A stretch of DNA of 64,000 nucleotides from Hydrangea macrophylla (GCA_033977485.1 CM066984.1:29679501-29743500), one strand, 5' to 3'; positions 21,625 through 34,489 are shown, counted from the stretch's first letter. A program made the numbers and translations. Notes: generated from the letters alone by a model not told the origin.

Positions 21625-24271
21625 GGATTCTTACTGGTTACATAGTTAAATGTCACGTTGTTGTTCACTTTAATGTCTTCAAAGATGATCTCGTGCGCTG
21701 GGTTGTGGGCATATTTCCTCAACATGTTGTTATGGAAAATGTTGTGCGCTCCTGACATCTTCGGTGGTAGTGCAAGTCTGTTGGCAACTTTTTCACACAC
21801 ATTCCAGAATTTTGAATGGTTCGATGAATCGCGACAACGACTATATTATCTTCTGACCAAAACTCATGATGCCATAAACTGGAGAAACTTTGAGTAATAC
21901 GTGATCTCCCACTGTAAACTCTAAGTCTTTGTGGCATTTTTCTCCATAGCTTTTATGTCTGGACTATGCTGTCTTCATCTTCTTTCTCACGATCTGAATC
22001 TTTTCCCTGGTTTACCCAATAATTTCTAGGCCAGTAAGTTAATTATCTCTAACTTTGTCTAAGCATAGCGGTCATCGGAAGGGTCTTTTATACAAAGCTT
22101 CGAATGGTGCCATCCCTATACTCATGTGATAGCTACTGTTGTATATGAACTCGATCAACAAAAAATGCATCTCTCACGAACTCTCAAAATCGATAACACA
22201 GGCTCGTAACATTTCTTCCATCATTTAATTGACTCATTCTGTCTGACCGTCAGTCTGTAGATGAAAGGCTAAACTTAGGTTCAATGAAGTTACCATTTCT
22301 ATTTGAAGACTCTTCTAAAATTTTGTAGTGAAGCGTGAATCACGACCTGACATGATTAAAATAGGTACACGGTATAGTCACACCACTTGTTGTAAGTACA
22401 TCTAGCTCAAACGCTCTACTAGATACTTCATATTATAGGAGATGAAATATGTTGATTTGGTGAGTAGATCCATAATTACCCAAATAACATCATGGTTTTG
22501 TTGAGATCTTGGCAAATCTCCTACAAAATCCATGGTTATGTGTTCCCATTCCATTGGGGAATCAGTAATGGTTATAGAATTCTGGGTGGTTTCTGTTGTT
22601 ATGCCTTCACTTGCTTACAAACAAGGCATTAAGATACATGGTTGTGTGTTCCCAAATCCTTGTACATCTTTCGTACCTCTGGGGTGAATAATCATTTGTG
22701 ACTTGTGCACTTCATCCAAAATATCCTTTATGTGTTTATCCTCATTAAACATGCAAATGCTACCCTTGCATCTTAATGCTCTGTCCGAACTTATACTCTA
22801 TACTTCTAGTTCTTTTACTGACATCTTAGTGAACCATCTTCTCAAATCTTCATTTAGCTGTTAAGCTTCCAAAATACGACTGATGAGGATTGGTTGCATG
22901 ACAAGATATCCAAGGTGTTGTCCTTCTTCTAGTCCTACACATTGATATATGGTCAAACTCTATAGTGGTTTTTCCAACGCTTGCCACTCTTGAATTAGAA
23001 TAGATGCAATCAAAAGACGAGGTTTGAGCCTCAAAGCATCAGTTGCAACATTTATTTTACCCGTGTGGTATTGTAAAGAGAAATCATAGTCCTTGAGTAG
23101 CTCCATCCATCTTCGTTGTCACGTGTTTAGCTCTTTTTTAGAGAATAGATACCTCAAACTCTTGTGATTTGAGAATAAATTTAACTTCTCTCTATGCAAG
23201 TAGTGCCTCCAGATCTTTAGAACAAAAGCAATCGCAGTTAACTCCAAATCATGCATAAGATAATTCTTCTCATGTGGCTTCAATTATCTTTATCTATATG
23301 CAATAACATTTCCATCTTGCATAAGCACATAACCAAGTCATTGGTGTAAAGCATCGATGTAGATTATGAATCTTTTTCTACTCCTGAGTATTACAACCAC
23401 TGGTGCTGAAGTCAATCTTTCCTTCAATTCTTGAAATGCATCATCATGCTTATCCATCCATTCATACTTTACCTCTTTCCTCATCAAATTTGTCAATGGT
23501 CCTGCAATCTTGGAGAATCCTTCCATGAATCTCTGGTAAATAACCAGCTAGACCAAGAAAACTTTTAACTTCCATTGCATTGGTCATTCTAGCTTATGTC
23601 TGCATCGATCTTGGATGAGTCTACATAAATTCCATCTTGGGATATATGATGTCCTAAGAATTTGACTTTCTGAAGACAAAATTTGCATTTACAGAAATTT
23701 GCATGCATTCGATTGTCTTGGAGTATCAGCAAAACAATCTGTAAATGCTTCTTGTACTATTATTCCATCATAGAGTAAATTAGGAAGTCATCGATATATA
23801 TTATAATGAATTGATCCAGATAAGGTCTAAACACTCTATTCATTAGGTCCATAAATATTGTCGGGGTATTAGTTAATCCAAAAGACATCATTACTAACTC
23901 ATAGTGCCTGTATCTTGTTCCAAAAGCAGTTTTCAACACATCTTTCGATCGAACCAACAACTGGTGATATCCTGAATGCAAATCAATTATCGAAAAGATC
24001 CTCGATCCTTGTAACTAGTCGAACATATCAACTATCCGGGGAAGTGGATATCTATTCTTGATCGTAACCTTCTCAGCTTTTTGTAGTCGATACAAACTCC
24101 AAGCTTTCCACCTTCTTCTTTATAAATTGTATTGGTGCTCCCCAATGTGACGTACTTGGGCAAATAAAACCCAGATCTTTGATCTCCTAAACTTGCTTCT
24201 TTAATTATAGCATCTCTGTTGGTTCCATCCTATATGAGGTCTTGAAATCGGCAACGCTCTAGTTGCAAATT
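21625..24271 (-). pseudogene. Chromo-1 pol remnant (Ty3/gypsy)
   Basis: Minus-strand Ty3/gypsy pol, from the reverse transcriptase start to the integrase C-terminus. Near 24240 it reads ALPISR then PYRM, followed by a GAPIQFIKK-like block. Reverse transcriptase motifs continue at 23760-23981 with SGYHQ and YIDD. The RNase H region is about 23020-23530, an integrase CLVCK knuckle lies near 22620, MDFVGD-like sequence near 22520 and the HPQTDGQ region near 22240. The C-terminal block RLALPPKMSG is at 21750-21800. Several frameshifts break it. The chromodomain end is cut by Copia-2 at 21624, and the gag/protease side is cut by Athila-2 at 24272. Confidence 0.85.
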
Positions 24272-24477
24272 TGATGGTGTCAATATCAATGCAAATTAAC
24301 CCAACTAAAAATGTGAATATAGTGATGATAGTGGTCGAACCCATAGAGATTGCGCTATGAATTTACCAGGGTTCTATAATCCTAATTTTAATTGACTTTG
24401 AAAAATCATTTTGATTGTTTGTTGGATTTTAAATTTAACTAATGTATATTGAATAGAAGTATTTGAAATAATTATCT
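24272..24477 (-). repeat. Athila-2 3' LTR, terminal part
   Basis: Contains, in minus sense, the atgggttcgacc block common to the ends of Athila LTRs, and ends ACACCATCA at 24272. It abuts the Chromo-1 reverse transcriptase. The candidate target sequence is aaatt (24267-24271); its partner is not in the window. Confidence 0.75.
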
Positions 24478-24660
24478 TGTCATGACCCATCCAGCTAACG
24501 CGTGGAGATGGACACGTGACACCCCACCAAGGCTCAACCAATTCCCTTAAAGCAAAAATAGCAGCGGAAAATATAAGTAAAATCTTTTATAATCAGAGTT
24601 ACAAAAAGTTTTGCTCAATTGAAATTGTTTAAAAAAGAATTTAGTTTTAGAAACAGGGGT

Positions 24661-24954
24661 CCAGTCGACTGATCGGCGGTCCAGCCGACTGAAGACCTGA
24701 AGCAGAAAGAAAGAAAAATTTTCCCAGCCCTGTCCAGTCGACTGTGTCGGGGACTCAGTCGATTGGGGCCTCAAATTTTCCGCTGACTGATGCTTTGTTC
24801 AGTCGACTAGGCACTGTGCATGCAGAATGTGGTGTTTTTGTGTAGGAAACAATCGAATGAAAACTCATCCAGTCGACTAGAGCCTTCGAAATTAGAAATA
24901 ATTAACTTAAGAACTTAGAGAACCAGTCGATTGAAACACTGATCAGTCGACTGA
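24661..24954 (-). repeat. CAGTCGACTG word array, left LTR of Chromo-2
   Basis: About ten words of the type CAGTCGACTG in 294 bp. Decayed forms include CAGTCGATTG, CAGCCGACTG and CAATCGAATG. The array is over 1 kb downstream of the TATA box, in the part of the LTR expected to be transcribed. Confidence 0.9.
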
Positions 24955-26038
24955 TTCCTCTCAACAAAGCTCAATTCTGTAGCATTTAAAACCAAGGTCT
25001 CCAAACCAATTCCCAAGAACAAAACATTATAAACCATGATTTAACACATTTATACATAAGCGTTTACTAAGGATTACAAGTACTAATCCAACCCGTAACA
25101 TAATTCGATTACAATATTCTATTGCTACCAAAGTATATACAATAGTGTTCCCCTAGCGTTCCTCGGCCTCACTCATCACGCTTCTTCTTTCCTCGCCTCT
25201 TATCACCTGCAATGGAGTAAATCTCCACTGCTCAGCGATATGCTGAGTGCACAATTCTACATGTATGCTTATATGACAATTCATGGATTAAAACATCCAA
25301 AACACATAAAAATAGTCTCTAGGGTGAGTGGTACGCATTCATCCGGTAAATGAAACCGATGTCGTGGAAGGCACACCTCTCCTACGCATTCCATACATTG
25401 GTTGGGCCTTCCTCCATACCAGGTACAGTATCCTGGTTGGGCCTTCCTCCATATCAAGCACAACCACAATCAAATCTCTCAATTCTCAAGGTTCGAGGAG
25501 CTTATAACCCAGGATGAAATTACACCAAACTCCCCTTTGATCCAAGTAGACACATAACGTGCTCATATAAACATTTATACACGCTTTTATCGTAGTTTCA
25601 CGTGCATAATTAATGGACCTAATTAATACATTAATCTTGCCCAGATCCAAAATATCAAACTCAATATTTAAAACATGAAATTTCCATATATTTCATAGAT
25701 TTAGAATTCATACCTTGTGTGATCTCTCCGAAACTTTAAAGGATGCACTAGAGGCCTGAATAAACGTCGGATCTCAAATTTATTTGCGATTCTTACAAGT
25801 TTTATTGGGTTTTCTCCAAATTCCTAGAAATTAGATTTTTTTGAAAAAAGTTACCAACCATGGCCTAAGAGATATCAAAACGTAGCTCTTACCTCAAGGA
25901 GTTCAAATCTATAATCTAGATAAAATCTGACGGACGAACGGTCGTCGATCGACTTCGTAAAGTCGTAGCCACCAAAATTTCCTTTTCTCTCTGCTCTCTA
26001 GAGATGGTTTTAGAAAGTTGACCAATGAATTCTCATGT

Positions 26039-26054
26039 TTATCTATTTATAGGC
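26039..26054 (-). promoter_or_regulatory. Chromo-2 LTR TATA box candidate
   Basis: Minus sense GCCTATAAATAGATAA. The right LTR has the same sequence near 32890-32905. A purine-rich alternative (TTATAAAAGA, about 24584) is nearer the word array. Confidence 0.5.
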
Positions 26055-26562
26055 ATAGTTTTTGAAAACTACGCTTACCTCCCCATGATCTCCAAACTTC
26101 TAATTATCCCACGAAACGTCTTAAACGTCTACTTTATTATTTCACGAGTAAAAGCTAAAATTTATAAAAGTTTTCAATTAAGTCCCATTTGGGTCCAAAA
26201 TAAGGATCCAAAACTAAATTCCGTGGAATTTGTACACAACCTATCTTTTTAAGCAACGTAACACTCATGTTCTCACCATAGTCCTCAAATTGATAGATCA
26301 CAATATCAAAATTACCAGAAATTATACAACATAGGTATATTTACTATTCATCAAAATACTAGATATCTTAAATAACATTTAAATCACATAAATGTTATTT
26401 AATCAAGTCAATGAAATATGAACTTTCAATTTCCCGTGTCTCCACTGACACCTCACCATTAATTCACAGTCAACTCTAGCTCATTTATCAATAACATTAA
26501 TAATTTATGAAAACCTCAAATCATGCACTTTAAAACTATGAAATTTTGGAATGGGTGTGACA

Positions 26563-26582
26563 ACTCTCCCCCCGAAAAAGGA
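26563..26582 (-). other. Chromo-2 polypurine tract
   Basis: Minus sense ttcggggggagagt directly before the 3' LTR. Confidence 0.8.
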
Positions 26583-26599
26583 AGTTTGTCCCCAAACTT

Positions 26600-28000
26600 A
26601 TACCTCATCGATCGAAAGAAAGGGATACTCATTTCTCATTCCTTTTCGTTCTCCGACATAGCTTCCTCGACTGTGTGACTACGCCATAGCACTTTCACCA
26701 TTGGAATCGTTTTTGTTCACGATACTTGTTCTTTTCGATCTAAGATCTCCACCGGTTGCTCTACATAAGTCAAGTCTTCCTGGATTTGCAATGGTTCTGG
26801 CACTATGATCTTACTCGTATCTGTCATACACTGTCTTAACATTGATACATGGAAAACATTGTGTACATGTTCCAGCTCTGACGAAAAGAGCTAATCGATA
26901 AGCCACTTCTCCTATTCTCTCTAGGATCTCAAACGGTCCTACAAACCTCGGATTAAGCTTTTCCCTCTTTCCTAATCGTATAATGTCTTTCGAAGGTGAT
27001 ACTCTCAGGTACACAAAATCTCCCACTTCAAATACCATAGGTTGTCGTTTAGAGTCCACATAGCTCTTATATCGACTCTGGGCTGCCTTGAGTCGTTCCT
27101 GTATCAGCTTTACCTCTCAGTAGTCACCTCTATTAACTCAAGTCCTAGTAACTTTCTTTCTCCAACCTCAGTCCAACAAATCAATGAACGACACTTACGT
27201 CCATACAATGCTTTATAAGGTGCCATTCTAATACTCGACTGAAACCTATTATTGTAGGGAAATTCAATCAATGGTAGATGTTTCTTCCAATCACTTCTAA
27301 AATCCAAAATACACAATCGAAGCATATCCTCTAATGTTTGGATCATACGCTATGACTGTCCGTCGGTCTAAGGATGAAATGCAGTACTAAAATTCAACTT
27401 TATACCCATAGCCTTCTGTAGAATTCCCCAAAATCTCAACATAAAACAACTATCACGATCCGATACGATCACTACTGGAATCTCATGTAGTCTCACAATC
27501 TCTTTCACATACAACTCTGCTAGTCTAGTTGGCTTAGTCGTCTTGATCGGTGGAAAATGAGCTGATTTCGTTAATCGGTCCAGTATAATCCAAATCTTAT
27601 TGTTCTTGTTAGAAAATCTCAGAAATCCTGAAACAAAGTCTATCGTGATCTCGTCCCATTTCCACTCTAACACAGTTAATGGTTGCAATAGTCCTACAGG
27701 CATTTGTCTTTCTACTTTGACCTGTTGACACGTCAAACATTTGGATACAAACTTGGCAATTTCACACTTTATACCTTTCCACCGAAAGTTCTCCCACAAA
27801 TTTTGGTACAACTTGTTACTTCCCGGGTGTACTGAGTATCTAGTACTATGTGTTTCCTCTAAAAGTCATTCTTTCAGGTCCTTCACATTTTGTACGCATA
27901 AGCGGTTCCCAAGCATTAGTACTCCTTGTTTCACAATAAACCCCGATCGCCTTCCCAAAGGTATCTCGTCTCTCATTTTACATAGGTATACATCGTGAAA
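26600..28000 (-). pseudogene. Chromo-2 integrase and chromodomain-like tail
   Basis: Integrase inserts the DNA copy into the genome. The open segment 27368-27811 has the zinc CLTCQ motif, the first acidic residue in TIDFVSG and the second in IVSDRD. It ends at a TAG (27368-27370) where the conserved block FHPQTDGQ should have glutamine. Segment 27110-27346 holds the rest of the core with NRFQSSIRMAPYKALYGRK. Segment 26811-27059 is the GPFEILERIG C-terminal domain, reached through a frameshift near 27107. About 26620-26810 carries weak chromodomain-like sequence in other frames. A second TAG follows TDGQS. Not functional as written. Confidence 0.85.
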
Positions 28001-29598
28001 CTATTCCTTCTTGATCTCATCAATAACATTTGGGTGTGCTATGATCGCCATCATCAAGCCACCATTGGTTTCAGGGATTACATCTAATTCCAAATGTTCC
28101 ATTTCCTTTACCAATTCTTTTTTTTTAGTTAGCTCGCTAGCTAAATTCCCTATCGTCATCCGGCTTAAAGCATCGACTACTACGTTAGCCTTTCCCTGGT
28201 GATACTCAATCGAAAGATCATAATCCCTCATTAACTCCGACCATCTTCTCTGACTCATATTCAAATCTCGTTGAGTGAAAATATATTTCAAACTCTTGTG
28301 GTCCGTGAATATCTCACACTTTTCCCCGTAAAAATTATGTCACCAAATCTTCAAAGCATAGATTACTACAGCTAGTTCAAGATTGTGAGTCAAATAGTTA
28401 ACTTCATGTGTCTTCAACTGTCTAAAAGCATAAGCAATTACTTTACCACCTTGCATAAGCACACATCCCAAACCCTGATGTGACGTATCACTATAGATCA
28501 CAAACCCTTCAGTTCCAGATGGTATTGTTAGAATGGGTGCTCTTGTTAGTCATGCCTTCAACTCTAAAAACTGTCTTCATACTCTTAGATCCATTCAAAC
28601 TTAATACCCTTCCTCATCAACTTAGTCATAGGCTATGAAATCTTTAAGAAATTCTCGATAAAACGGCAGTAGTATCCCACTAATCCTAAGAAACTTCAAA
28701 TTTTTTATTCGGATGTCGGTCTCTGCAAATTCGATACTGCTTCCACTTTGTGAGGATCAACCAAAACTCCACCCTTGTCAATCACATAACCAAGAAAAGT
28801 AATGCTAGGTAGCCAGAATTCACACTTCTTAAATTTACCAAATATTTGTTTTTCTTGTAGTCTTTGAAGCATCAATCTCAAATGATTCTCATGCTCTAGC
28901 TCACTTGGTGAGTAGACAAGATTATCATCGATGAACACTATCACAAAATCATCTAATGAGTCCTTAAAGACTCGGTTCATAAGATCTATGAATACGGCTG
29001 GTGCATTTGTAACTCTAAATGGCATAACTAAGAATTGATAGTATCCGTAGCACGTTCTGAAAGTTATTTTCTCTACATCTTCCGCTTTTACCTTCAATTG
29101 ATAATAGCCCGATCTAAGATTTATTTTGAAAAATACTTGTGCTCCACGAAGTTGATCAAATAGATCATCAATCCTTGGTGACGGATACTTGTTCTTGATT
29201 GTCAACTTGTTTAACTCTCGGTAATCAACACACATATGCATTGAACCGTCCTTTTTATTCACAAACAATACTGGAGCTCCCCATGATGATATACTAGGTG
29301 GAATAAAACCTTTATCAAGTAATTCTTGTAGTTGGATTTTCAATTCATTCAACTCTATAGGTGCCATACTATACGGTGCTTTCGATACAGGCCTTGAATC
29401 TGGCATTATCTCAATGGTGAACTCAATTTCCCTCTCAGTCAGTACGTCTAGTAAGTCACCTAGAAATACACCTGAATATTCTCGCACCATCAAAATATCC
29501 TCTACTTTCAATTCAGTCACCGAAGTATCAAGTACTGAGCACTGGAATCCCTGACACCCCTTTTTTAACAACTTACCCGCTCGGATAGCTGAAATCAA
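28001..29598 (-). pseudogene. Chromo-2 reverse transcriptase and RNase H
   Basis: Copies element RNA into DNA and removes the template. Reverse transcriptase is open over 28705-29598. It contains [27 protein letters not shown], the catalytic FIDD block followed by NLVYS instead of the usual ILIYS, and FLGYVI. RNase H is broken between 28300 and 28700 by frameshifts, then open at 28001-28291 with QRRWSELMRDYDL and ADALSR changed to VDALSR. Domain order and length fit a chromovirus. It is the best preserved gypsy enzyme region in the window. Confidence 0.88.
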
Positions 29599-29655
29599 GT
29601 ACGGCGGCAGTGTAACTCTACTTCCCTGAAAACAAAAGTCTCCATATACCGGTGA

Positions 29656-30006
29656 TCAAAAATTAACTTCTTTTCGTTCACAATCTATAGTAGCTTGGTT
29701 AAGAGCTAACCAATCCATTCCTAATATTATATAGAAATGGTTCACAACAATCGGTATAAGGTCTACGGTCATCGCTTTTTCCCCTAGTTGGATTTTATAA
29801 TTCTTATATATCGTAGACATTACCACTGGTGTACTAAGCGGCATAGCAATGGATAAATCGTATACTAGGGTCGCAGACTTAACATTCAAATGTCCAACAA
29901 AATTATGCGATACGAATGAATGCGTAGATCCTGAGTTAACAAGTATGCGTGCTAAGTGCGAACATACAAGCACCATATCTGAGACCACTGTATCAGTAGC
30001 GGCCAC
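29656..30006 (-). pseudogene. Chromo-2 aspartic protease, catalytic Asp lost
   Basis: Retropepsin-like protease that would cleave the Gag-Pol polyprotein. It is open over 116 codons. The active-site block reads LVNSGSTHSF; the family has D where N occurs (codon 29935-29937). The flap-distal block ILGMDWL is present at about 29700-29720. The GAC/GAT to AAC/AAT change alone should inactivate the enzyme, which needs one Asp from each monomer of a dimer. In Chromo-3 the same site reads LLDSGSTHSF, supporting loss here. Confidence 0.85.
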
Positions 30007-30009
30007 ATC

Positions 30010-31105
30010 TCAAGGGTTCATCTGAAAAGATCTCCCCTCACGCTGTTCTATCTCTGGTCTCCTCTCACTTGAGTGCTGAGGCTTCGAACCACTAGAAGCC
30101 ATGGAACTCGCTCCTTGTTGAAAACGCTTCCTCAGATAAGCCTTTGCTCGATGTCCCAAAATACCACAATCAAAACACTTGAGTTGCGGATAGGATGCAG
30201 AACTTGCACTATTTTCCCCTCTAGTCTTACCCTGGGAGTTAGTCAGAAAACACCGGCATGGTGTGTGGTCGATTGCAAAACGGGCACAATGGTATATTAC
30301 TGGGTGTTCTTCGAGAATCACTCAAACTAGAACCATAGCCTCGTGCAAATGGCCTCTTAAAAGATCCACCCTGGTGTCAGTCACTACCCTTATAACCCCG
30401 CTTACCTTGTTAATTCTGTCTTGATCTTTCCCATCCACTTTCCACCATAAGTGCTGTTTGTTGCACTGTACAGACGGTTGAGTGTTCATACGGTTCCACT
30501 CATAGACGAATGTTCTCCCTTAACCCTTCTTCGAACTTCCTTGCTTTATCCTCCTCCTCTGACACTGAACCCTTGCTGAATCTTAGCAATGCATTATATT
30601 TGGAAGTATACTCAGTTACGGTTATATCCCCTTGCTTAAGATTAACAAACACTCTCTTTTTCGCATTATGAGCAGCTCGTAGACAGAATCGGCGATTAAA
30701 CCCTGCCTTGAATCCTTCCCAAGTTATCGGTGCCCCTTGGTCCAACATATTTAACCACCAATTCTGGGCTTCACCCTTCAGCACATTACTCGTATTTTCT
30801 ATCTTAAGTGTATCAGACATTGGAATAGTACTGAATATCCTCTCCATATCCATAACCCAATGCTCTGCCAGTGCCGTGTCAGATTTCCCATGAAATTCTG
30901 TCAGCTTCTTTCTAGTAAATTGTTCTGACACAGATCTCATACCTCTATTATCGGGTACATGTACTACAGCTATTGGTTCTACTTCAATTGGAGGCATTAG
31001 AGGTAGTCGTTCTGCTATGTTCCGCATCATGTCCCCCATATTTCTCATCATTTCTGCCATTTCATTCATACGTTGGGTATGCGGTGATAATTCTCGGTCA
31101 CCCAT
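30010..31105 (-). pseudogene. Chromo-2 gag
   Basis: Capsid/nucleocapsid precursor. The likely start is the M at 31103-31105 (MGDRELSP), although the frame is open to 31168. The capsid-type retrotransposon gag domain spans about 30500-30950, with W at WWLNML and the RRF block. A frameshift region follows at 30320-30500. The zinc knuckle is at 30136-30177: CFDCGILGHRAKAY, where the fourth ligand is tyrosine instead of cysteine. Gag would package element RNA; loss of a zinc ligand should impair this. Confidence 0.85.
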
Positions 31106-31271
31106 GGTTATAACTCGTATAAGTCTCAATGCATAAACACTATGCATGCTCAACAATATCAATAACATACATATGCATCAAACATCTCCACCATGTATGG
31201 ATGCACTCTAAAACATATGATGATTCACTCAACACTCCACTTGTCGTCGAATGTTCCCAAAGGTTTGTTAC

Positions 31272-31293
31272 CTCTTTCTTTGATATCAATAAA
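31272..31293 (-). other. Chromo-2 primer-binding site, decayed
   Basis: Minus sense attgatatcaaagaaag right after the 5' LTR, a degenerate form of TTGGTATCAGAGC (initiator-methionine tRNA complement). Confidence 0.55.
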
Positions 31294-33415
31294 TGTCACG
31301 ACCTATCCCGCTAATGCGCGGAGATGGACACGTGACATGCCACCAAGGCTCAACCAATTCCCTTAAAGCAAAAATAGCAGCGAAAAAATATAAGTAAAAT
31401 CTTTTATAATCAGAGTTATAAAAAGTTTTGCTCAATTGAAATTATTTAAAAAAGAATTCAGTTTTAGAGACAGGGGTCCAGTCGACTGATCGGGGGTCCA
31501 GTCGACTGGACGACCTGATGTAGAAAGAAAGATTAGTTTCCCAGCCCTATCCAGTTAATTGTGTCGAGGACTCAGTCGACTGGGGCCTCAAATTTTCAAT
31601 TGATTGATGTCTTGTTCAGTCGACTGGGCACTGTGCATGCAGAATGTGGTGTTTTCATGTAAGAAATAGTCGACTAAAAACTCATCCAGTCGACTGGAGC
31701 CTTCGAAATCAGAAAGAATTCAGTCAAGGAGGCAGAGGACCAGTCGACTAAAGCATTGACCAGTCGACTGATTCCTCTCAGCAAAGCTCAATTCTACAGC
31801 ATTCAAAACCAAAGGTCTCCAAACCAATTCCCAACAACAACACGATTATAAACCATGATTTAACACTTTTATACATAAGCGTTTACTAAGGATTACAAGT
31901 ACTAATCCAACCCAAAACATAATTCGATTCCATCTTTCTACTACCACCAATTCTTATTACATTATTGGAAACTTTAACAAAAGTATATACAATATTGTTC
32001 CTCCGGTGTTCCTCGGCCTCACTCCTCACGCTTCTTCTTTCCTCGCCTCTTATCACCTACAATGGAGTAAATCTCCACTGCTCAGCTATATGTTCAGTGC
32101 ACAATTCTACATGTATGCTTATATGACAATTCATGGTTTAAAACATCCAAAATAAATAAAAATAGTCTCTAGAGGGAGTGGTACGCATTCATCCCGTAAA
32201 TGAAACCAATGTCGTGGAAGGCACACCTCACCCACGTATCTCGTACACTAGTTGGGCCTTCTTCCATACCAGGTACCATGTCCTGGTTGGGCCTTCCTCC
32301 ATACCAGACACAACCACAATCAAATCTCTCATTCCTCAAAGTTTGAGGAGCTTACAACCCCGAATGAAATTGCTCCAAACTCCCCTTTGACCCAAGTAGG
32401 CATAGAATGTGCTCACATAAACAGTTATACGTGCTTTTATCACAGTTTCACATGCATAATTAACGGGCCTAATTAACACATGAATTTTTCCCAGATCCAA
32501 AATATCAAAGTCAATATTTAAAACATGAAATTTTCATATATTTCATAGATCTAGAATTCATACCTCGTGCGATCTCTCCGAAACATTGAAGGATGCACTA
32601 GAGGCCCGAATAAACGTTGGATCTCAAATTATATGTGATTCCTACAAGCTTTACTTGGTTTTCCCCAAATTCCTAAAAATTTGATTTTTTTCAAAAATTA
32701 TTGCCAGACATGGCCTAAGAGATATCAAAACATAGCTCTTACCTCGAGGAGTTCAAATCTAAAATCTAGAAAAAATCTAACGGACAAACGGTAGTCGATC
32801 GGAGTCGTAAAGTAGTAGCCACCAAAATCTCCTTTTTTCTCTCTTCTCTAGAGATATTTTCAGAAAGTTGACCAATGAATTCTCATGTTTATCTATTTAT
32901 AGGCATAGTTTTCGAAAACTATGCTTACCTCCCCACGAGTTCTCAAAACTTCTAATTATCCCACGAAATGTCTTAAATGTTTACTTTATTATTTCAAGAG
33001 TGAAAACTAAAATTTATAAAAGTTTTTTACTAAGTTTCGTTTGGGTCCAAAATAAGGATCCAAAACTAAATTTCATGGAATCTTTACACAACCTACCCTT
33101 TTAAGCAACGTAAGACTCACGTTCTCACCACAGTTCTCAAAATGATATATCACAATATCAAAATTACCAGAAATTATTCAACACAGGTATATTTACTATT
33201 TATCAAAATACAAGATATCTCAAATAACATTTAAATCAAATAAATATCATTTAATCAAGTCAATGAAATATGAACTTTCAAGTTACCGTATCTCCACTGA
33301 CACCTCATTGTTGACTCACAGTCAACTCTAGCTTATATTATGAATAACATTAATAATTTCACAAAACCTCAAATCATGCACTTTAAAACTATAAAATTTT
33401 GGAACGGGTGTGACA
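31294..33415 (-). repeat. Chromo-2 5' LTR (2122 bp)
   Basis: Same ends and content as 24478-26562. Minus sense starts TGTCACACCCG at 33415 and ends GTCGTGACA at 31294. Confidence 0.9.
31478..31771 (-). repeat. CAGTCGACTG word array, right LTR of Chromo-2
   Basis: About ten words, six or more intact as CAGTCGACTG. Individual words differ from the left-LTR copies, so decay has been independent since insertion. Confidence 0.9.
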
Positions 33416-34431
33416 TATCAGAACTAAAAATTAATTAAACTAATTGAAGCAATAAGTAAAAGTTTGTGAAATATTTGGAAGAAGGGATCTAGGATCACAA
33501 ATCCACCACTAACTATATAAAAAAACTATTTATGCATTCATCTAGATTACTAAGTTTGGTTAATTAAGGGGAATCGTGGCTACCAGGCTGATTCCTCCTT
33601 AAAGAAAGTTACACTAAATTAGGGTTGTAGCACACTCCATCTTTCCTAGGCATGGAGTATTCAATCATTACAGTCATAGTTCCATTAGCACCATTGCATG
33701 CAAACAAATGATATAATCATCGAAAATATGAATTGCTGAGAACATTGAGTTCAAAATAAATCTAAGACAAGAGGAAACATTGAAAACAATTATTTAATCA
33801 ATAAAATACTATTTTATGTAAAAATCCTCAAGCATACAATCATCATCTATGAATACAAGTGAGGTTAAAAGAAAAGCATAGAACGAAAACTTCTACATAG
33901 AGTTTCATTGAAACCCTAGAATAGGAGTTTAATTGGCCATGGAGGGAGTAGAAGGCATGGAGTTGATATAGGAATCCATGAAGAACCTTGGACTTCTTCT
34001 TCTTCTTGCGTTCTTCTCTCACTAGGTTATAGAACAGGAGCAAAAGTTGTATGAAAAATGTATATCTCATATACATAGGTGTCCTTGGTTTAGGAGGTTT
34101 CCTAAACCCCAAAACACCAAAACAGCCTCTTCTGCATATCTGTATGGATTTTGAGCATCCCGTGGTTACTGGGGCGACATGTTTGATGATGAGGGTGATG
34201 AAAATGTAGAATATGCAGAATTGGAATTCCCACTCGTGCCCCCCCTCCCCCTCATGCGGACTTCCTGTTTTAGCCTGATTCTTCTTATAAACTTCAGAAT
34301 TACATCTAGATTGATAATATGCTAAAATAACCTGAAATAAAATAAAAGCATTATTTTTTTCAAATAATAAAATCTCGAGACTAATAAAGACAACTTAGGT
34401 TTAGTGATTGGGAATTATTCATCCCCTATCA
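33416..34431 (-). repeat. Athila-2 3' LTR, main part
   Basis: Minus sense TGATAGGGGATG at 34431. Resembles the Athila-1 and Athila-3 LTRs in the AGG/AGA-rich block, the small reading frame, the aagatggagt block near 33640 and the gtggatttgtgatcctag block near 33500. Continues at 24477 after removal of Chromo-2. Confidence 0.82.
33929..33979 (-). CDS. 16-codon reading frame in Athila-2 LTR (unproven)
   Basis: M at 33977-33979, TAA at 33929-33931, preceded in frame by an arginine run and a stop 14 codons upstream. Same length and similar pattern to 4387-4437 and 47092-47142, in a much more diverged LTR. Translation is not shown. Confidence 0.3.
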   Translation of the reverse strand: MDSYINSMPSTPSMAN

Positions 34432-34443
34432 CACCCCTAAACC
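34432..34443 (-). other. Athila-2 polypurine tract
   Basis: Minus sense ggtttaggggtg next to the LTR; matches ggtttgggggtg of Athila-1. Confidence 0.75.
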
Positions 34444-34489
34444 TATACTTTTCTAGTCCTCGAGCAAAGAAATAAAATTAACTACAAAT

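Larger units (their letters stand above)
24478..26562 (-). repeat. Chromo-2 3' LTR (2085 bp)
   Basis: Minus sense TGTCACACCC at 26562 to CATGACA at 24478. A TATA box candidate lies about 510 bp in, and a cluster of CAGTCGACTG words lies in the 3' part. Confidence 0.9.
24478..33415 (-). mobile_element. Chromo-2: full-length Ty3/gypsy chromovirus
   Basis: Minus-strand element of 8938 bp with LTRs of 2085 and 2122 bp, primer-binding site, gag, protease, reverse transcriptase, RNase H, integrase with chromodomain-like tail and polypurine tract in canonical order. LTR ends are TGTCACACCC and GTGACA-type. Flanking bases are tatct (24473-24477) and tatca (33416-33420), a 5-bp duplication with one change. 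It sits inside the LTR of Athila-2, so it is the younger of the two. Its LTRs differ by many substitutions and small indels, so it is clearly older than Copia-3. Confidence 0.92.
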
